A stretch of 64,000 nt of DNA from Longimicrobium sp. GTDB lineage: Bacteria > Gemmatimonadota > Gemmatimonadetes > Longimicrobiales > Longimicrobiaceae. The stretch is taken from contig DASUYB010000130.1 in the NCBI GenBank assembly GCA_036377595.1, forward strand, positions 1-64,000, given 5' to 3'. The notes under the pieces are model-generated. The model was given only the letters and a program-made list of their open reading frames with translations. It was not told where the DNA came from and searched no databases. Position 1 is the first letter of the stretch. Every line of letters begins with the position of its first letter. Both the position numbers and the translations under genes were made by a program. This document shows positions 16,411 through 24,949 of the stretch, piece by piece.

Positions 16411-17238
16411 ATGCTCCGCAGACTGGCCGCCGCGCTGGCGATGGCGCTCGCGCTCCCCGCCGCGGCGGCCGCGCAGGACCCCGACTTCCGCGACGTGGGG
16501 ACGGATTCCGCGTCGGTGTTCGCCTTCGTCCGCCGCCTGAACGCCGCCGTCCGCGCGCGCGACAGCGCGGCCGTCGCGCGGATGGTGCACTATCCCGCCG
16601 ACGTGTGGACGGGGCGATGCTACGCGACGGTCCTGGGCCCGCAGCAGCTGCTGGCGCGGTACGGCGGGACGTTCTCGCCGGGGATGGCGCGCGAGCTCGC
16701 GGCGATCCGGCGCGACAGCATCTTCGTGGCGGACGACGCGGTGGGGCTCAACGGCGGGCTGGTGTGGATCGCCGCGGTGGGGCCGCGCGGCGCGCTGCGC
16801 ATCATCACCCTCAACCGCCCGACGGACCAGCAGGGCGACGTGCCGGAGTGCCCGTTCCGGGCCCCGCCGCTGGCGCCGGGGGCGAGCGTCACCGGGACCT
16901 GGGAGATGCGGATGGGGCCTTCGGCGGGATGCTCGCTCGAGGTGGAGCAGCTGCCGCGGAGCCGCATCCACTTCCTGCTCGACTGCAGCCGCGGCGGACC
17001 GTCGTACAACGTGGGGAGCGCGGAGGACACCATCCCCATCTCCCGCGGCGTGGCCGTCTACCGCAGCGACGAGTTCGGGAGGTGCGAGATCCGCTTCACC
17101 TTCTTCGACGGATGGATGCGGGCGCGGCACGAGGAGGAGGGCGGCGGATGCGGCTTCGGCCACAACGTCTACGCCAGCGGCACCTACCGCCACACCCGCA
17201 CCGCGCGCCCGCGCTTCGAGCCCGCCAACGGGCGGTGA
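16411..17238 (+). CDS. Secreted hypothetical protein
   Basis: The gene encodes 275 residues with a signal peptide (about 1-21, ending AAAAAQ). Residues 30-125 (FVRRLNAAVRARDSAAVARM, then AGTFSPGMARELAAI-like text) vaguely resemble a SnoaL/NTF2-type fold. The C-terminal half has four Cys that could form disulfides (PECPFRAPP, AGCSLEVEQ, LDCSRGG, RCEIRFTFF). No enzymatic motif was found. It lies 25 nt after the membrane paralogs and may be co-transcribed. Confidence 0.75.
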   Translation: MLRRLAAALAMALALPAAAAAQDPDFRDVGTDSASVFAFVRRLNAAVRARDSAAVARMVHYPADVWTGRCYATVLGPQQLLARYGGTFSPGMARELAAIRRDSIFVADDAVGLNGGLVWIAAVGPRGALRIITLNRPTDQQGDVPECPFRAPPLAPGASVTGTWEMRMGPSAGCSLEVEQLPRSRIHFLLDCSRGGPSYNVGSAEDTIPISRGVAVYRSDEFGRCEIRFTFFDGWMRARHEEEGGGCGFGHNVYASGTYRHTRTARPRFEPANGR

Positions 17239-17326
17239 CGCGCGGCGCTCATCATCGCCACACGGCGACGGCGCGGACGAGGTGACGGCGGGCGGCGCTC
17301 CGCGCCGGGGACCCTCATCCCCCCGA

Positions 17327-17357
17327 CCCCCTTCTCCCGAACTGCAGGAGAAGGGGG
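17327..17357. terminator. Hairpin between 17238 and 17438
   Basis: An 11-bp stem CCCCCTTCTCC/GGAGAAGGGGG with a 9-nt loop. It resembles the C/G-tract palindromes found elsewhere in the window, so it may be a degraded family C element as well as a terminator. Confidence 0.55.
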
Positions 17358-17437
17358 AGAATTCTGGCGCGGGCGAGGGCCTCGCGGCATAGTTGGGACG
17401 TCACGCCCGCCGGATCTCCCTCCGCCTGGAGGATGCC

Positions 17438-19075
17438 ATGAAGCCGCACCTCCTCACCCTCGCGCTCCTTGCCCTGCCGGCGGCGGTGCGCGCGCAGGAG
17501 CCGGCGCACGCGCACGCGCACGGGACGCCGCAGCTGGGGACGGTGTCGTTCCGCAACTCCGGCGCGGCCGCGGCGCAGGCGCCGTTCCTGCGCGGGCTGG
17601 CCTTCCTGCACAACTTCGAGTACCGGGACGCGGCCGACGCCTTCCGCGAGGCGCAGCGCGCCGATCCGCGCTTCGCCATGGCGTACTGGGGCGAGGCGCT
17701 CACCTACTCGCACGTCCTGTGGTTCGAGGAAGACCTCCCGGCGTCGCGCGCCGCCCTCGCGCGGCTGGCGGCCACGCCGGCCGCGCGGCTGGCGCTGGCG
17801 GGGACCGCGCGCGAGCGGGCGTACGGCGCGGCGGTGGAGGCGTTCTTCGCCGACGCGCCGCCGGCCGCGCGGTACACGGCGTTCGCCGACTCCATGCGCG
17901 CCCTCTCGGCGCGCGACACGGCGGACCTGGAGGCGGCCTCGCTGGCGTCGCTGGCGCTGCAGATGGCGCTGTACTCCGGGGCCGTGCCTGCCGAGCGCCG
18001 CGCCGCCGTCCGCGGCGACGCCATCACCCTGGCCCAGCGCGTCTTCCGCGTGGCGCCGCGGCACCCGGGCGCGGCGCACTACCTGATCCACGCCACCGAC
18101 GCCCCCGGCTTCGCCGCGGGCGGACTGGACGCGGCGCGCGCCTACGCCCGCATCGCGCCCGACGCGGAGCACGCGCTGCACATGCCGTCGCACATCTTCC
18201 TGCAGGTGGGGATGTGGGACGACGTGGTGGCCAGCAACGAGCGCGCGTGGGCCGCCAGCCGCGAGTGGGTGCGGGCGCGCGGGGCGTCGCCACGCGCGCT
18301 GAGCTTCCACACGCTCGGCTGGCTGCAGTACGCCTACCTGCAGCAGGGCCGCTTCCGCGCCGCCCGCGCGCTGGTCGACACGGCGCACGCGGTGCTGGCC
18401 GGCGTCGATCTCTCCCCCGCCGGCGGCGGCGGCGCCGACGCGCGGCTGGCCGAGCCGTCGCTGCGCTTCGCCCTGGCCGCGGAGACGGGGGACTGGACGC
18501 TGGTGCCCGCCGCCGGCGCGCCCCGTCCCGGACCGTCGTCGGCCGCACCGTCGCAGCGCGCGTGGATCTTCGCCAACATCGCGGCGTTCCAGCAGGCCGC
18601 CGCCGCGGGGATGCGGGGCGATTCCGCCGCCCCGGCCGCCGCCGCGCGCGACTTCCAGCGGCTGATCGACGCGGGCGAGGGCGGCGTGGGGCTGCAGTTC
18701 GCCGCGACGAGGTTGCGGGCCATCGCCGCGCACGCGCGGGGCGACGGCCCCGGCGCCATCGCGCTGATGCGCGAGGCGGCGGCGGTGGAGGACCGCACTC
18801 AGCCCGTGGGGCCGGTCTCCCTTTCCGCGCACGAACTGCTGGGCGCGTGGCTGCTGCGGGCGGGCGACGCGCGCGGCGCGGCCGAGGCGTACGCGGGCGC
18901 GCTGGCCCTGATGCCGAACCGCTCCTCCGCGCTTCTGGGCCTGGCGCGCGCGCGCGCCGCCCTGGGCGAGCGGGATGCCGCGGCCGACGCCGCCCGCAGC
19001 CTCCTGGCCAACTGGAAGCAGGGCGACGAGACGGCGGAGCTGGCCGAGGCCCGGCGCCTGGCGGCGAGCCGTTGA
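17438..19075 (+). CDS. Secreted tetratricopeptide-repeat protein
   Basis: The 545-residue protein starts at the ATG after TGGAGG (17428-17433), with a signal peptide ending VRAQ and then a His-rich HAHAHG stretch. TPR-like helices begin at once (FLRGLAFLHNFEYRDAADAF, ADPRFAMAYWGEALTY) and recur at the C-terminus (GDARGAAEAYAGALALMPN). The central LHMPSHIFLQVGMWDDVVASN block is typical of a family of periplasmic TPR proteins. A scaffold role is probable and partners are unknown. The downstream hydrolase begins about 20 nt later. Confidence 0.85.
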   Translation: MKPHLLTLALLALPAAVRAQEPAHAHAHGTPQLGTVSFRNSGAAAAQAPFLRGLAFLHNFEYRDAADAFREAQRADPRFAMAYWGEALTYSHVLWFEEDLPASRAALARLAATPAARLALAGTARERAYGAAVEAFFADAPPAARYTAFADSMRALSARDTADLEAASLASLALQMALYSGAVPAERRAAVRGDAITLAQRVFRVAPRHPGAAHYLIHATDAPGFAAGGLDAARAYARIAPDAEHALHMPSHIFLQVGMWDDVVASNERAWAASREWVRARGASPRALSFHTLGWLQYAYLQQGRFRAARALVDTAHAVLAGVDLSPAGGGGADARLAEPSLRFALAAETGDWTLVPAAGAPRPGPSSAAPSQRAWIFANIAAFQQAAAAGMRGDSAAPAAAARDFQRLIDAGEGGVGLQFAATRLRAIAAHARGDGPGAIALMREAAAVEDRTQPVGPVSLSAHELLGAWLLRAGDARGAAEAYAGALALMPNRSSALLGLARARAALGERDAAADAARSLLANWKQGDETAELAEARRLAASR

Positions 19076-19097
19076 TCCGCTCGTGCTGACGGCGCGG

Positions 19098-20594
19098 ATG
19101 CGGAGATCCGCGCTCGGGGCCCTCCTGGCGGCGTCCATCCTGGCCGCCGCGCCGGCGCGCGCGCAGGAGGCGGTGCGCGTGGCGGTGACGGCGCGCACGG
19201 CGGCGGACTCGCTGGCATCGTTCGACGGGCGGCGGCAGGAGGCGGAGCGGACCACGCTCACCGTGCGCCAGGTGTGGCCCGGCGCGACCGACACGTCCAC
19301 CGTCACCGTCGCGTACCTGCGGCTCCCCGCGCGCACGCCGCGCCCGGGGAGCCCGATCGTGTTCCTGATGGGCGGCCCCGGCGTCCCCGCCAGCGTGATC
19401 GGGCGCGTGCCGCCGTACTGGGCGCTGTTCGACCGGCTGCGCTCCGTGGCCGACGTGGTGCTGCTGGACCAGCGCGGCACCGGCCTCTCCCACCCGTCGC
19501 TCGACTGCGCGCCGGGCGATCCGCCGCGCCCGGACTTCCTGGAGAGCCTGCGCACGCTGCGGCGCGCGCTGGTGGCCACGTACGCGCCGTGCGTGGCCGC
19601 GTGGCGCGCGCGCGGCGTGCGGCCCGAGTGGGTCTCCGCGGCCGAGATCGCGCGCGACGTGGAGGAGGTGCGGCGGCGGCTGGGTGCGGAGAAGGTGTCG
19701 CTGCTGGCGTTCAGCTACGGGACGCGGCTGGCGCTGGAGTACGCGCGGCTGTATCCCGGGCGCGTGGACCGCGCGGTGCTGCAGGGCACGCTCGGCTTCG
19801 ACGAGGTGATCCGCACGCCCACGGCGCTGGACTCGGTGCTCGCGCGCGTGAGCGCCGCGGCGGCGCGGGACTCCGTCGCCCGGTCGCTGACGCCGGAGCT
19901 GAGCACGGCGCTGGAGGATGTGCTGGCTGACGCCGGCCGCCGCCCGTTCGAGGTGACGGTCCCCGGCGCGGACGGCGCCCCGGTGCGGCTGCGGGTGGGC
20001 CGCGGCGGGCTCGAGGCCCTCGTCTCCGGCCGCATCGCGGACCCGCGCCTTCCCGCGCTGGCGGCCACGCTGCGCGCGGGCGACACGCGGGTGCTGGCGG
20101 CGCTGGCGGGCGGCATCTGGCGCGACCTGGCGGGCGGCGGGGGATCGCTCTTCGGGCGCGCCGTCTACTGCTCGGCCCCCGCGCCGCGCGAGCGCGAGCG
20201 GCTGGCGCGGTCGCTGGCCGGCCGCGCGATGCTGGGCCAGGTGTTCGACAACATCCCCGAATCGTCCGACTTCTGCCGCGAGATCGGGATCGCGCCGGGC
20301 GCGTACGCCCCGCCGCCCGCGCGGCCGTGGCCCGGCGCCGCGCTCTTCGTCACCGGCACGCTCGACGACCGCACGCCGCCCGCGAACGCCGAGCGCGCGC
20401 GCCGCTGGTTCGCCGGCGCGCGCGTGGTGACGGTGGAGAACGGCGGCCACGAGCTGCTTCCGGTCGACGAGGTCCAGTCGCTCGTCGCCGAGTTCCTGTC
20501 CACCGGCACCGTCTCGCGCACGACGCTCACACTGCCGCCGCCGCGCTTCCTCACCATCGAAGAAGCGCTCCAGCCGCCCCGCCGCGGCCGGTGA
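19098..20594 (+). CDS. Secreted alpha/beta hydrolase with TAP-like C-terminus
   Basis: A 498-residue protein with signal peptide (1-23). The catalytic Ser206 lies in LLAFSYGTRL. The oxyanion region is VFLMGGPGVPAS and the LLDQRGTGLSHP motif is characteristic of the tripeptidyl-aminopeptidase/proline-iminopeptidase group. The C-terminal TAP-like part supplies Asp (TGTLDDRTPP) and His (ENGGHELLP). It should hydrolyse peptides or amides outside the cytoplasm. It is probably in one transcript with the TPR gene. Confidence 0.88.
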   Translation: MRRSALGALLAASILAAAPARAQEAVRVAVTARTAADSLASFDGRRQEAERTTLTVRQVWPGATDTSTVTVAYLRLPARTPRPGSPIVFLMGGPGVPASVIGRVPPYWALFDRLRSVADVVLLDQRGTGLSHPSLDCAPGDPPRPDFLESLRTLRRALVATYAPCVAAWRARGVRPEWVSAAEIARDVEEVRRRLGAEKVSLLAFSYGTRLALEYARLYPGRVDRAVLQGTLGFDEVIRTPTALDSVLARVSAAAARDSVARSLTPELSTALEDVLADAGRRPFEVTVPGADGAPVRLRVGRGGLEALVSGRIADPRLPALAATLRAGDTRVLAALAGGIWRDLAGGGGSLFGRAVYCSAPAPRERERLARSLAGRAMLGQVFDNIPESSDFCREIGIAPGAYAPPPARPWPGAALFVTGTLDDRTPPANAERARRWFAGARVVTVENGGHELLPVDEVQSLVAEFLSTGTVSRTTLTLPPPRFLTIEEALQPPRRGR

Positions 20595-21018
20595 GTTTCG
20601 CCCGAAGGAGGGTGTCGCGCGGGGCGACGGTCATTCCGGGGCCCGCCGCCGCCGCGCCCTCTCCCTGGCGCTTCGCGCCTGTCCCTCCCCCAAAACGGAC
20701 TGGGGGAGGGACGGGCTCGCTTCGCTCGTGACGCGCGGGGACGGAGAGTCCTGGTGACACGGCCGGTGACGTGCTCGACTTCCGCGCGATCGCGCCGTTC
20801 TCCCCGCGCCGCGGCGGCGGTATGACATATTCCTTCCTCCAATGCACGGTTGATCCGGAGATTCGCCCGCGTGGACACCCCCGCGCGCCGGAGTGTACCC
20901 TCGCGGAGACAGATGTAGTTGGGCGCCCATCCGAACTCGTTGCGGGGAAACGTCTTCGCACCCGGCATGTGCGTTGCTCGGCCGGGGATGCAGATCCGGC
21001 ACCGTTCCCCGCATCCTC
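20595..21018. repeat. Intergenic region with C/G-tract palindrome
   Basis: A family C palindrome at about 20682-20717 pairs GTCCCTCCCCC with GGGGGAGGGAC around an AAAACGGACT loop. The remaining roughly 300 nt show no credible gene or clear promoter; an AT-richer patch sits near 20820-20840. Confidence 0.6.
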
Positions 21019-21405
21019 ATGGACGCCATGATGAAGCTCCGCACCACCTCGCTCGCCGCCGCCGCACTCGTGCTCGCCGCCGCCTGCGCCCCCGCGCCGC
21101 CCCCGTCCGACACGCCGCTCGCCACGCGCGGGCAGCCGTGCAACAACGAATGCCGCGTGCTGGTGAGCAACCCGGGCGCGCAGGAGATCGAGGTCTACTA
21201 CAACGCGCTGCGCGAGCCGCCGCAGCTGCTGGGCACCGTCAACCCCAACGGCACCGCCCGCTTCGTGGTGCCGATGGAGACGGCCGAGTGGGTCTTCGTC
21301 TCCGTGCGGACCGCCGCGAACGGCCGGACCATCGACGCCCGCCGGCTGATGCTGAGCCCCGCGCGCATGGCCGAGTTCCGCGTGAACCTCGACCGCATGC
21401 ACTGA
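21019..21405 (+). CDS. Small lipoprotein
   Basis: The product is 128 residues from ATG 21019; ATGs at 21028 and 21031 are equally possible. A lipoprotein signal ends VLAAACAP. The mature part has two Cys (PCNNEC) and a beta-sandwich-like pattern (CRVLVSNPGAQEIEVYYNA, LGTVNPNGTARFVVP). The function is unknown; it is probably a periplasmic or outer-membrane-anchored small domain. Confidence 0.75.
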   Translation: MDAMMKLRTTSLAAAALVLAAACAPAPPPSDTPLATRGQPCNNECRVLVSNPGAQEIEVYYNALREPPQLLGTVNPNGTARFVVPMETAEWVFVSVRTAANGRTIDARRLMLSPARMAEFRVNLDRMH

Positions 21406-21597
21406 GATCCAATCGCACGTCGACCGGGACGGCGAGCGTGGGAGATCTTTCCCGCGCCGCCGCCCCGGCCGCATCTTCCCACCCGCGTCGGGGAGATCGT
21501 GACCGGCGGGGGAACAACCGATCGCATCACGAATCTTCCCGTCGTTCAATCCCGACCACGCAGGAGATCTCCCTCTCACCCCGGAGGACGAACAGGG

Positions 21598-22098
21598 ATG
21601 ATGCCGACGAGACGAACGCAGCTGGCCGCCGCCGCGCTCCTGGCGCTGGCCTCCGTCGCCCGCTCCGAGGCGGACGCGCGCCCGGCCGCCGTGCCGCCGC
21701 CGTACCGCCTGTCGCTGCGCGCGATGCTGTTCTACACGGACAAGGGAACGTTCTCGCCGGACCTGATCGCCCGGCCCGTGACGCTGTGGAACACGCCCGC
21801 CTTCGAGGGGCGCGCGGGCGGCTCGTCGAACGCCACGCTGGTGGTGGCCGTCGTCACCGGCGAGCCGGGGAGCTACCTCCCCGAGCGCAAGGTGGAGCTG
21901 ACGGTGACCGAGCGCGGCCGCACCACCTTCCAGCGCGCGCAGGAGACGGGGATCCTCACCACGCAGGGGCGCACGTACGTGGCGTTCTGGCTGTACGGCA
22001 CCGGCTGCACGCGCCTGCGCCTCTCCGCGCGCATTCTCGGCCAGACGCCCGCCGGCGCCCCCGTCACCGCTTCGATCCCGTTCGACTGCGGGGAGTAG
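21598..22098 (+). CDS. Secreted hypothetical protein
   Basis: This 166-residue protein starts after GGAGG at 21583-21587, with a signal peptide ending near SEADA. The mature protein is beta-rich (LTVTERGRTTFQRAQETGIL, TYVAFWLYGTGCTRLRLSA) and has two Cys, in GTGCTRL and in the C-terminal FDCGE, that could form a disulfide. I recognise no family. Confidence 0.75.
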   Translation: MMPTRRTQLAAAALLALASVARSEADARPAAVPPPYRLSLRAMLFYTDKGTFSPDLIARPVTLWNTPAFEGRAGGSSNATLVVAVVTGEPGSYLPERKVELTVTERGRTTFQRAQETGILTTQGRTYVAFWLYGTGCTRLRLSARILGQTPAGAPVTASIPFDCGE

Positions 22099-22154
22099 GG
22101 TTCATGCGAAACCCGGGAATCTGGTTGATGCACCCGAACCGATTCCACGCTGAC

Positions 22155-22220
22155 GTCATCCTGAGGCCGGCCCAGACTGTAATCAGCGTCTGCGCAAGTG
22201 CTTGCAGGCCGAAGGATCTA
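22155..22220. repeat. Half copy of a family B-like element
   Basis: GTCATCCTGAGG at the left and GAAGGATCT at the right match the left half of the variant element at 15244-15435, without the mirrored half. The remainder of 22099-22454 contains no gene. Confidence 0.6.
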
Positions 22221-22454
22221 TAATCGCGTCAGCACGAGAATCAGTCGGGACGCACCAATACTTCGGACCTGGTGTTAGGGGATCGGGGACAGGGGAAAAG
22301 TGAAGGCCGCGGCGGAGATCGGATTCTCCTTCGCGGCCGTCGTCTGTCGATACGATCTGCGCGTGAAACAAATCTCCCGCCAAGTGCGTCGTTTGTCGCG
22401 CGCGGACCGCAATTGCTCTCCCACCCACTCCCACCCTTCCCGCGGAGCCGGCCC

Positions 22455-22748
22455 ATGGATCCCTTCTTCGCGACGGTCATGGCGGCCGAGGTGATGGCGC
22501 TGGCGATCATCGTCGGCGGAGTGCTGATGTTCCCCACGGCGCGACGGATGGGCAGGTACGTGGAGATGCTGATCGAGGAGCGCCGCAACCGCCTGAACCC
22601 GCCGAAGGACGTGCAGGAGCTGACCGAGGAGCTGGAGCGCACCCGCGAGGAACTGGCGCGCCTGAACGAGCGCCAGGCGTTCGTCGAGGCGCTGCTGGCA
22701 TCCCGCCCCGCCCCCGCCCTCGCCGCCGGCGACGACGCTGCGCCGTAA
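22455..22748 (+). CDS. Small membrane-anchored coiled-coil protein
   Basis: The 97-residue product has one membrane helix (about 5-28, EVMALAIIVGGVLMF), then a basic stretch, then a coiled coil (about 53-80, LTEELERTREELARLNERQ). The C-terminus is Ala/Pro-rich. It is a paralog of the next gene in size, layout and the EL-RTR-EL heptads. Proteins like this often act as membrane scaffolds, but nothing specific can be claimed. Confidence 0.75.
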   Translation: MDPFFATVMAAEVMALAIIVGGVLMFPTARRMGRYVEMLIEERRNRLNPPKDVQELTEELERTREELARLNERQAFVEALLASRPAPALAAGDDAAP

Positions 22749-22844
22749 GCCGTCGCAAAACAGAAGTATGGCGCGATCCGCGCTGGCGGATCAACTTGGG
22801 GAGAGCCGGCCCTGCCGTCGCGGAAATCTCCAGGAGACCGAGAA

Positions 22845-23144
22845 ATGGATGCGGGAACCGCCTACGTCATCATCACCTCGCTGATCGTTTCGGCGATCGT
22901 GCTGAACCCGATCGCGAAGGGGTTGGGGAGATACCTGACCGGGCTCGGGGAAAGCCGCAGGAAGGACGCGCCCGCCGCGCCAGCCCCTGAGCTCCGTGCC
23001 GAGCTCGACCGCACGCGCGACGAGCTGGAGCGCACGCGCACCGAGCTCGAGCGCCTCGCCGAGCGGCAGGAGTTCCTCGAGGCGCTGGTGGCCGAGAAGG
23101 CGCTGCCCGCCGCCGGAGCAGGCGCGCAGAACGCGACCGTGTAA
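22845..23144 (+). CDS. Small membrane-anchored coiled-coil protein, paralog
   Basis: This 99-residue protein starts MDAGTAYVIITSLIVSAIVL (membrane helix), followed by a coiled coil ELDRTRDELERTRTELERL and an LAERQEFLEALVAEKA segment that matches LNERQAFVEALLAS of the upstream paralog. The 96-nt gap and shared architecture indicate tandem duplication. Confidence 0.78.
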   Translation: MDAGTAYVIITSLIVSAIVLNPIAKGLGRYLTGLGESRRKDAPAAPAPELRAELDRTRDELERTRTELERLAERQEFLEALVAEKALPAAGAGAQNATV

Positions 23145-23170
23145 GCGTCCATATCCCGACAACGAGAACA

Positions 23171-23204
23171 GCGCCCGCGCGACCGTCGAGATCGGCGCGG
23201 GCGC
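23171..23204 (+). terminator. Hairpin after the coiled-coil pair
   Basis: GCGCCCGCGC (23171-23180) pairs with GCGCGGGCGC (23195-23204), 26 nt past the stop. The sequence that follows is moderately AT-rich but has no T-run. Confidence 0.5.
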
Positions 23205-23211
23205 TGATTAC

Positions 23212-23274
23212 AGATTCCTCAGGCGCCTGGATTCAGCGCGTTCGAAGGATTCGGCGCAGCGCCTTCGGAATGAC
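23212..23274. repeat. Half copy of family B element
   Basis: AGATTCCTC at 23212-23220 and GGCGCAGCGCCTTCGGAATGAC-type end at 23253-23274 correspond to the right half of the 181-bp element. The left half is missing. Confidence 0.65.
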
Positions 23275-23308
23275 ATGCTTACGGCGCCGTCACCGACCCC
23301 GCCGTGGT

Positions 23309-23362
23309 GAAGTCCGCGAAGGCGGACTGCGTGTCGTTGTAGCCGCGACTTGAGTCGCATAC
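23309..23362. repeat. Solo REP-like element
   Basis: AGTCCGCGAAGGCGGACT (18 nt, a hairpin) followed by GCGACTTGAGTCGC (a second hairpin). The first hairpin is identical to one in the REP arms flanking the RAYT transposase gene at 32541-33080, about 9 kb away. Confidence 0.65.
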
Positions 23363-23395
23363 TCTCCGCACGAAATCCACCCACACGAATCGAGA

Positions 23396-24778
23396 TCAGG
23401 CCCCGCACGTCGGATTCAGGTGATACGCCTTGGGCTGCACGAACGCGCGGATGCCGACGATGCCCAGCGTGGAGCCGATCCCCGAGTGGCGGCGGCCGGT
23501 CCACGGGAGGCGCGGGCTCACGCGGTCGCAGCAGTTCCAGTAGACGGTGCCCGCGTCCACCTGCCGCAGGATGCGCTCGGCACGCGCGCGGTCGGGCGTG
23601 TAGACGGCGGCCGTCAGCCCGTACTCGGTGTCGTTCATCCGCCGCACCCCATCGTCGTCGCCCTCCACCTCCATGATCCCGATCACCGGGCCGAAGGTCT
23701 CGTCGCGCATCACCTTCATCTCGTGCGTCACCCCCGCCAGCACCGTCGGCTCCCAGAACCATCCCCGCCCCGCACGCCGCTCGCCGCCGGCCAGGAGCCT
23801 CGCGCCGCAGCGGACGGCCTCGTCCACCTGCTCCTGCAGCACGTCCAGCTGCGGCTTCCGCGCGAGGGGGCCGACGTACGTCTCCTCGTCCATCGGATCG
23901 CCGACCCGGTAGCCGCGCACCGCCTCGACGAAGGCGTCGGTGAACTCGCGGGCGACGGCGCGGTGGACGTACACGCGCTCGACGGCGCAGCAGCTCTGCC
24001 CGGCGTTGTAGAACGCGCCCTCCGCGACCGCGGCCGCCGCGGCGGAGACGTCGACGTCGTCGCACACGTACGCCGGGTCCTTGCCGCCGAGCTCCAGCTG
24101 CACCCGCACCAGCCGCCCCGCCACCGTCTCGGCGATGCGTCGCCCCGTGCCGTACGAGCCGGTGAAGAACACGCCGTCGACGTCCTGCTCCAGCAGCGCC
24201 GCGCCCACCGGCCCCGCACCCACGATCGGCGCGAACAGCTCGCGCGGCACCCCGGCGCGGTACAGCAGGTCGGCGATGGCCAGCCCCGTGAGCGTGGCGA
24301 GCTCCGACGGCTTGTACAGCACCGCGTTCCCCGTCGCCAGCGCAGGGATGAAGACGTTGGAGCCGACGAAGTACGGGTAGTTCCACGCGGAGATGTTGGC
24401 GACGATGCCCAGCGGCTCCCAGCGGATGCGCTCCTCGGTGCCGTCCGTCTGCACCACCTCGTCGGCGATGGCGCGCTCGGTATGGTCGACGAAGAAACCG
24501 ATGCGCGCGGCCATGGCCGCCAGCTCGTTGCGCGACTGGCGGATCGGCTTCCCCATCTCGCTGGTCAGCGTCGCGGCGAGGCGGTCCGTCTCCGCCGCCA
24601 GCAGCTCGCCGAAGCGGCGGGCGCACTCCACCCGCTCGGCCACGGGGCGCGCGGCCCACGCGGGCTGGGCCTCGCGCGCGGCCCACGCCTTCGCGCGGAT
24701 GGAGTCGGGCGTGTCCTCGTCCAGCTCCCGGATCACCTCTTCGGTGGCGGGATTCACGACCTGCAGCATGGAGATCAC
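23396..24778 (-). CDS. Aldehyde dehydrogenase, PuuC/SSADH-like
   Basis: A 460-residue NAD(P)-dependent aldehyde dehydrogenase. Catalytic residues are in place: Asn133 (SAWNYPYF), Lys156 (LYKPSE), Glu229 (QLELGGKDP) and Cys263 (NAGQSCC). The start may be Met4 instead of Met1. Given the neighbouring PuuD-like hydrolase and GS-like ligase, it may oxidise a gamma-glutamylated aminoaldehyde or a semialdehyde to the acid; this is inferred from context. The gene is the last of a five-gene minus-strand block. Confidence 0.9.
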   Translation of the reverse strand: MISMLQVVNPATEEVIRELDEDTPDSIRAKAWAAREAQPAWAARPVAERVECARRFGELLAAETDRLAATLTSEMGKPIRQSRNELAAMAARIGFFVDHTERAIADEVVQTDGTEERIRWEPLGIVANISAWNYPYFVGSNVFIPALATGNAVLYKPSELATLTGLAIADLLYRAGVPRELFAPIVGAGPVGAALLEQDVDGVFFTGSYGTGRRIAETVAGRLVRVQLELGGKDPAYVCDDVDVSAAAAAVAEGAFYNAGQSCCAVERVYVHRAVAREFTDAFVEAVRGYRVGDPMDEETYVGPLARKPQLDVLQEQVDEAVRCGARLLAGGERRAGRGWFWEPTVLAGVTHEMKVMRDETFGPVIGIMEVEGDDDGVRRMNDTEYGLTAAVYTPDRARAERILRQVDAGTVYWNCCDRVSPRLPWTGRRHSGIGSTLGIVGIRAFVQPKAYHLNPTCGA

Positions 24779-24843
24779 ACCTTCTTCAGTGGGTCGGTTT
24801 TCAACGCGCCGTGAGAGACATCTGTCCGGTCGCCACGCGGAGG

Positions 24844-24909
24844 CCCTCTCCCCCCGGCCCCCTCCCCCAAAACCGACTGGGGGAGGGGGAGACCTCAGCG
24901 CGGGGAGAG
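24844..24909. repeat. Family C palindrome, copy 2
   Basis: CCCTCTCCCC...CCCCCTCCCCC on the left mirrors GGGGGAGGGGG...GGGGAGAGGG on the right, with loop AAAACCGACT. It lies between the PuuD-like gene and the aldehyde dehydrogenase gene, in the transcript. Confidence 0.8.
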
Positions 24910-24949
24910 GGTTCGGCGCGGAACGGACGTATCCCCCTCCCCCGGCTCT

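Noticed and set aside
20771-21031. An 86-codon ORF upstream of the lipoprotein gene
   Set aside because: It overlaps a palindrome and its translation is low-complexity Pro/Arg; no Shine-Dalgarno.
22845-23144. Phage-shock or septum coiled-coil protein
   Set aside because: Size and helix-plus-coil layout are not specific enough to name a family.
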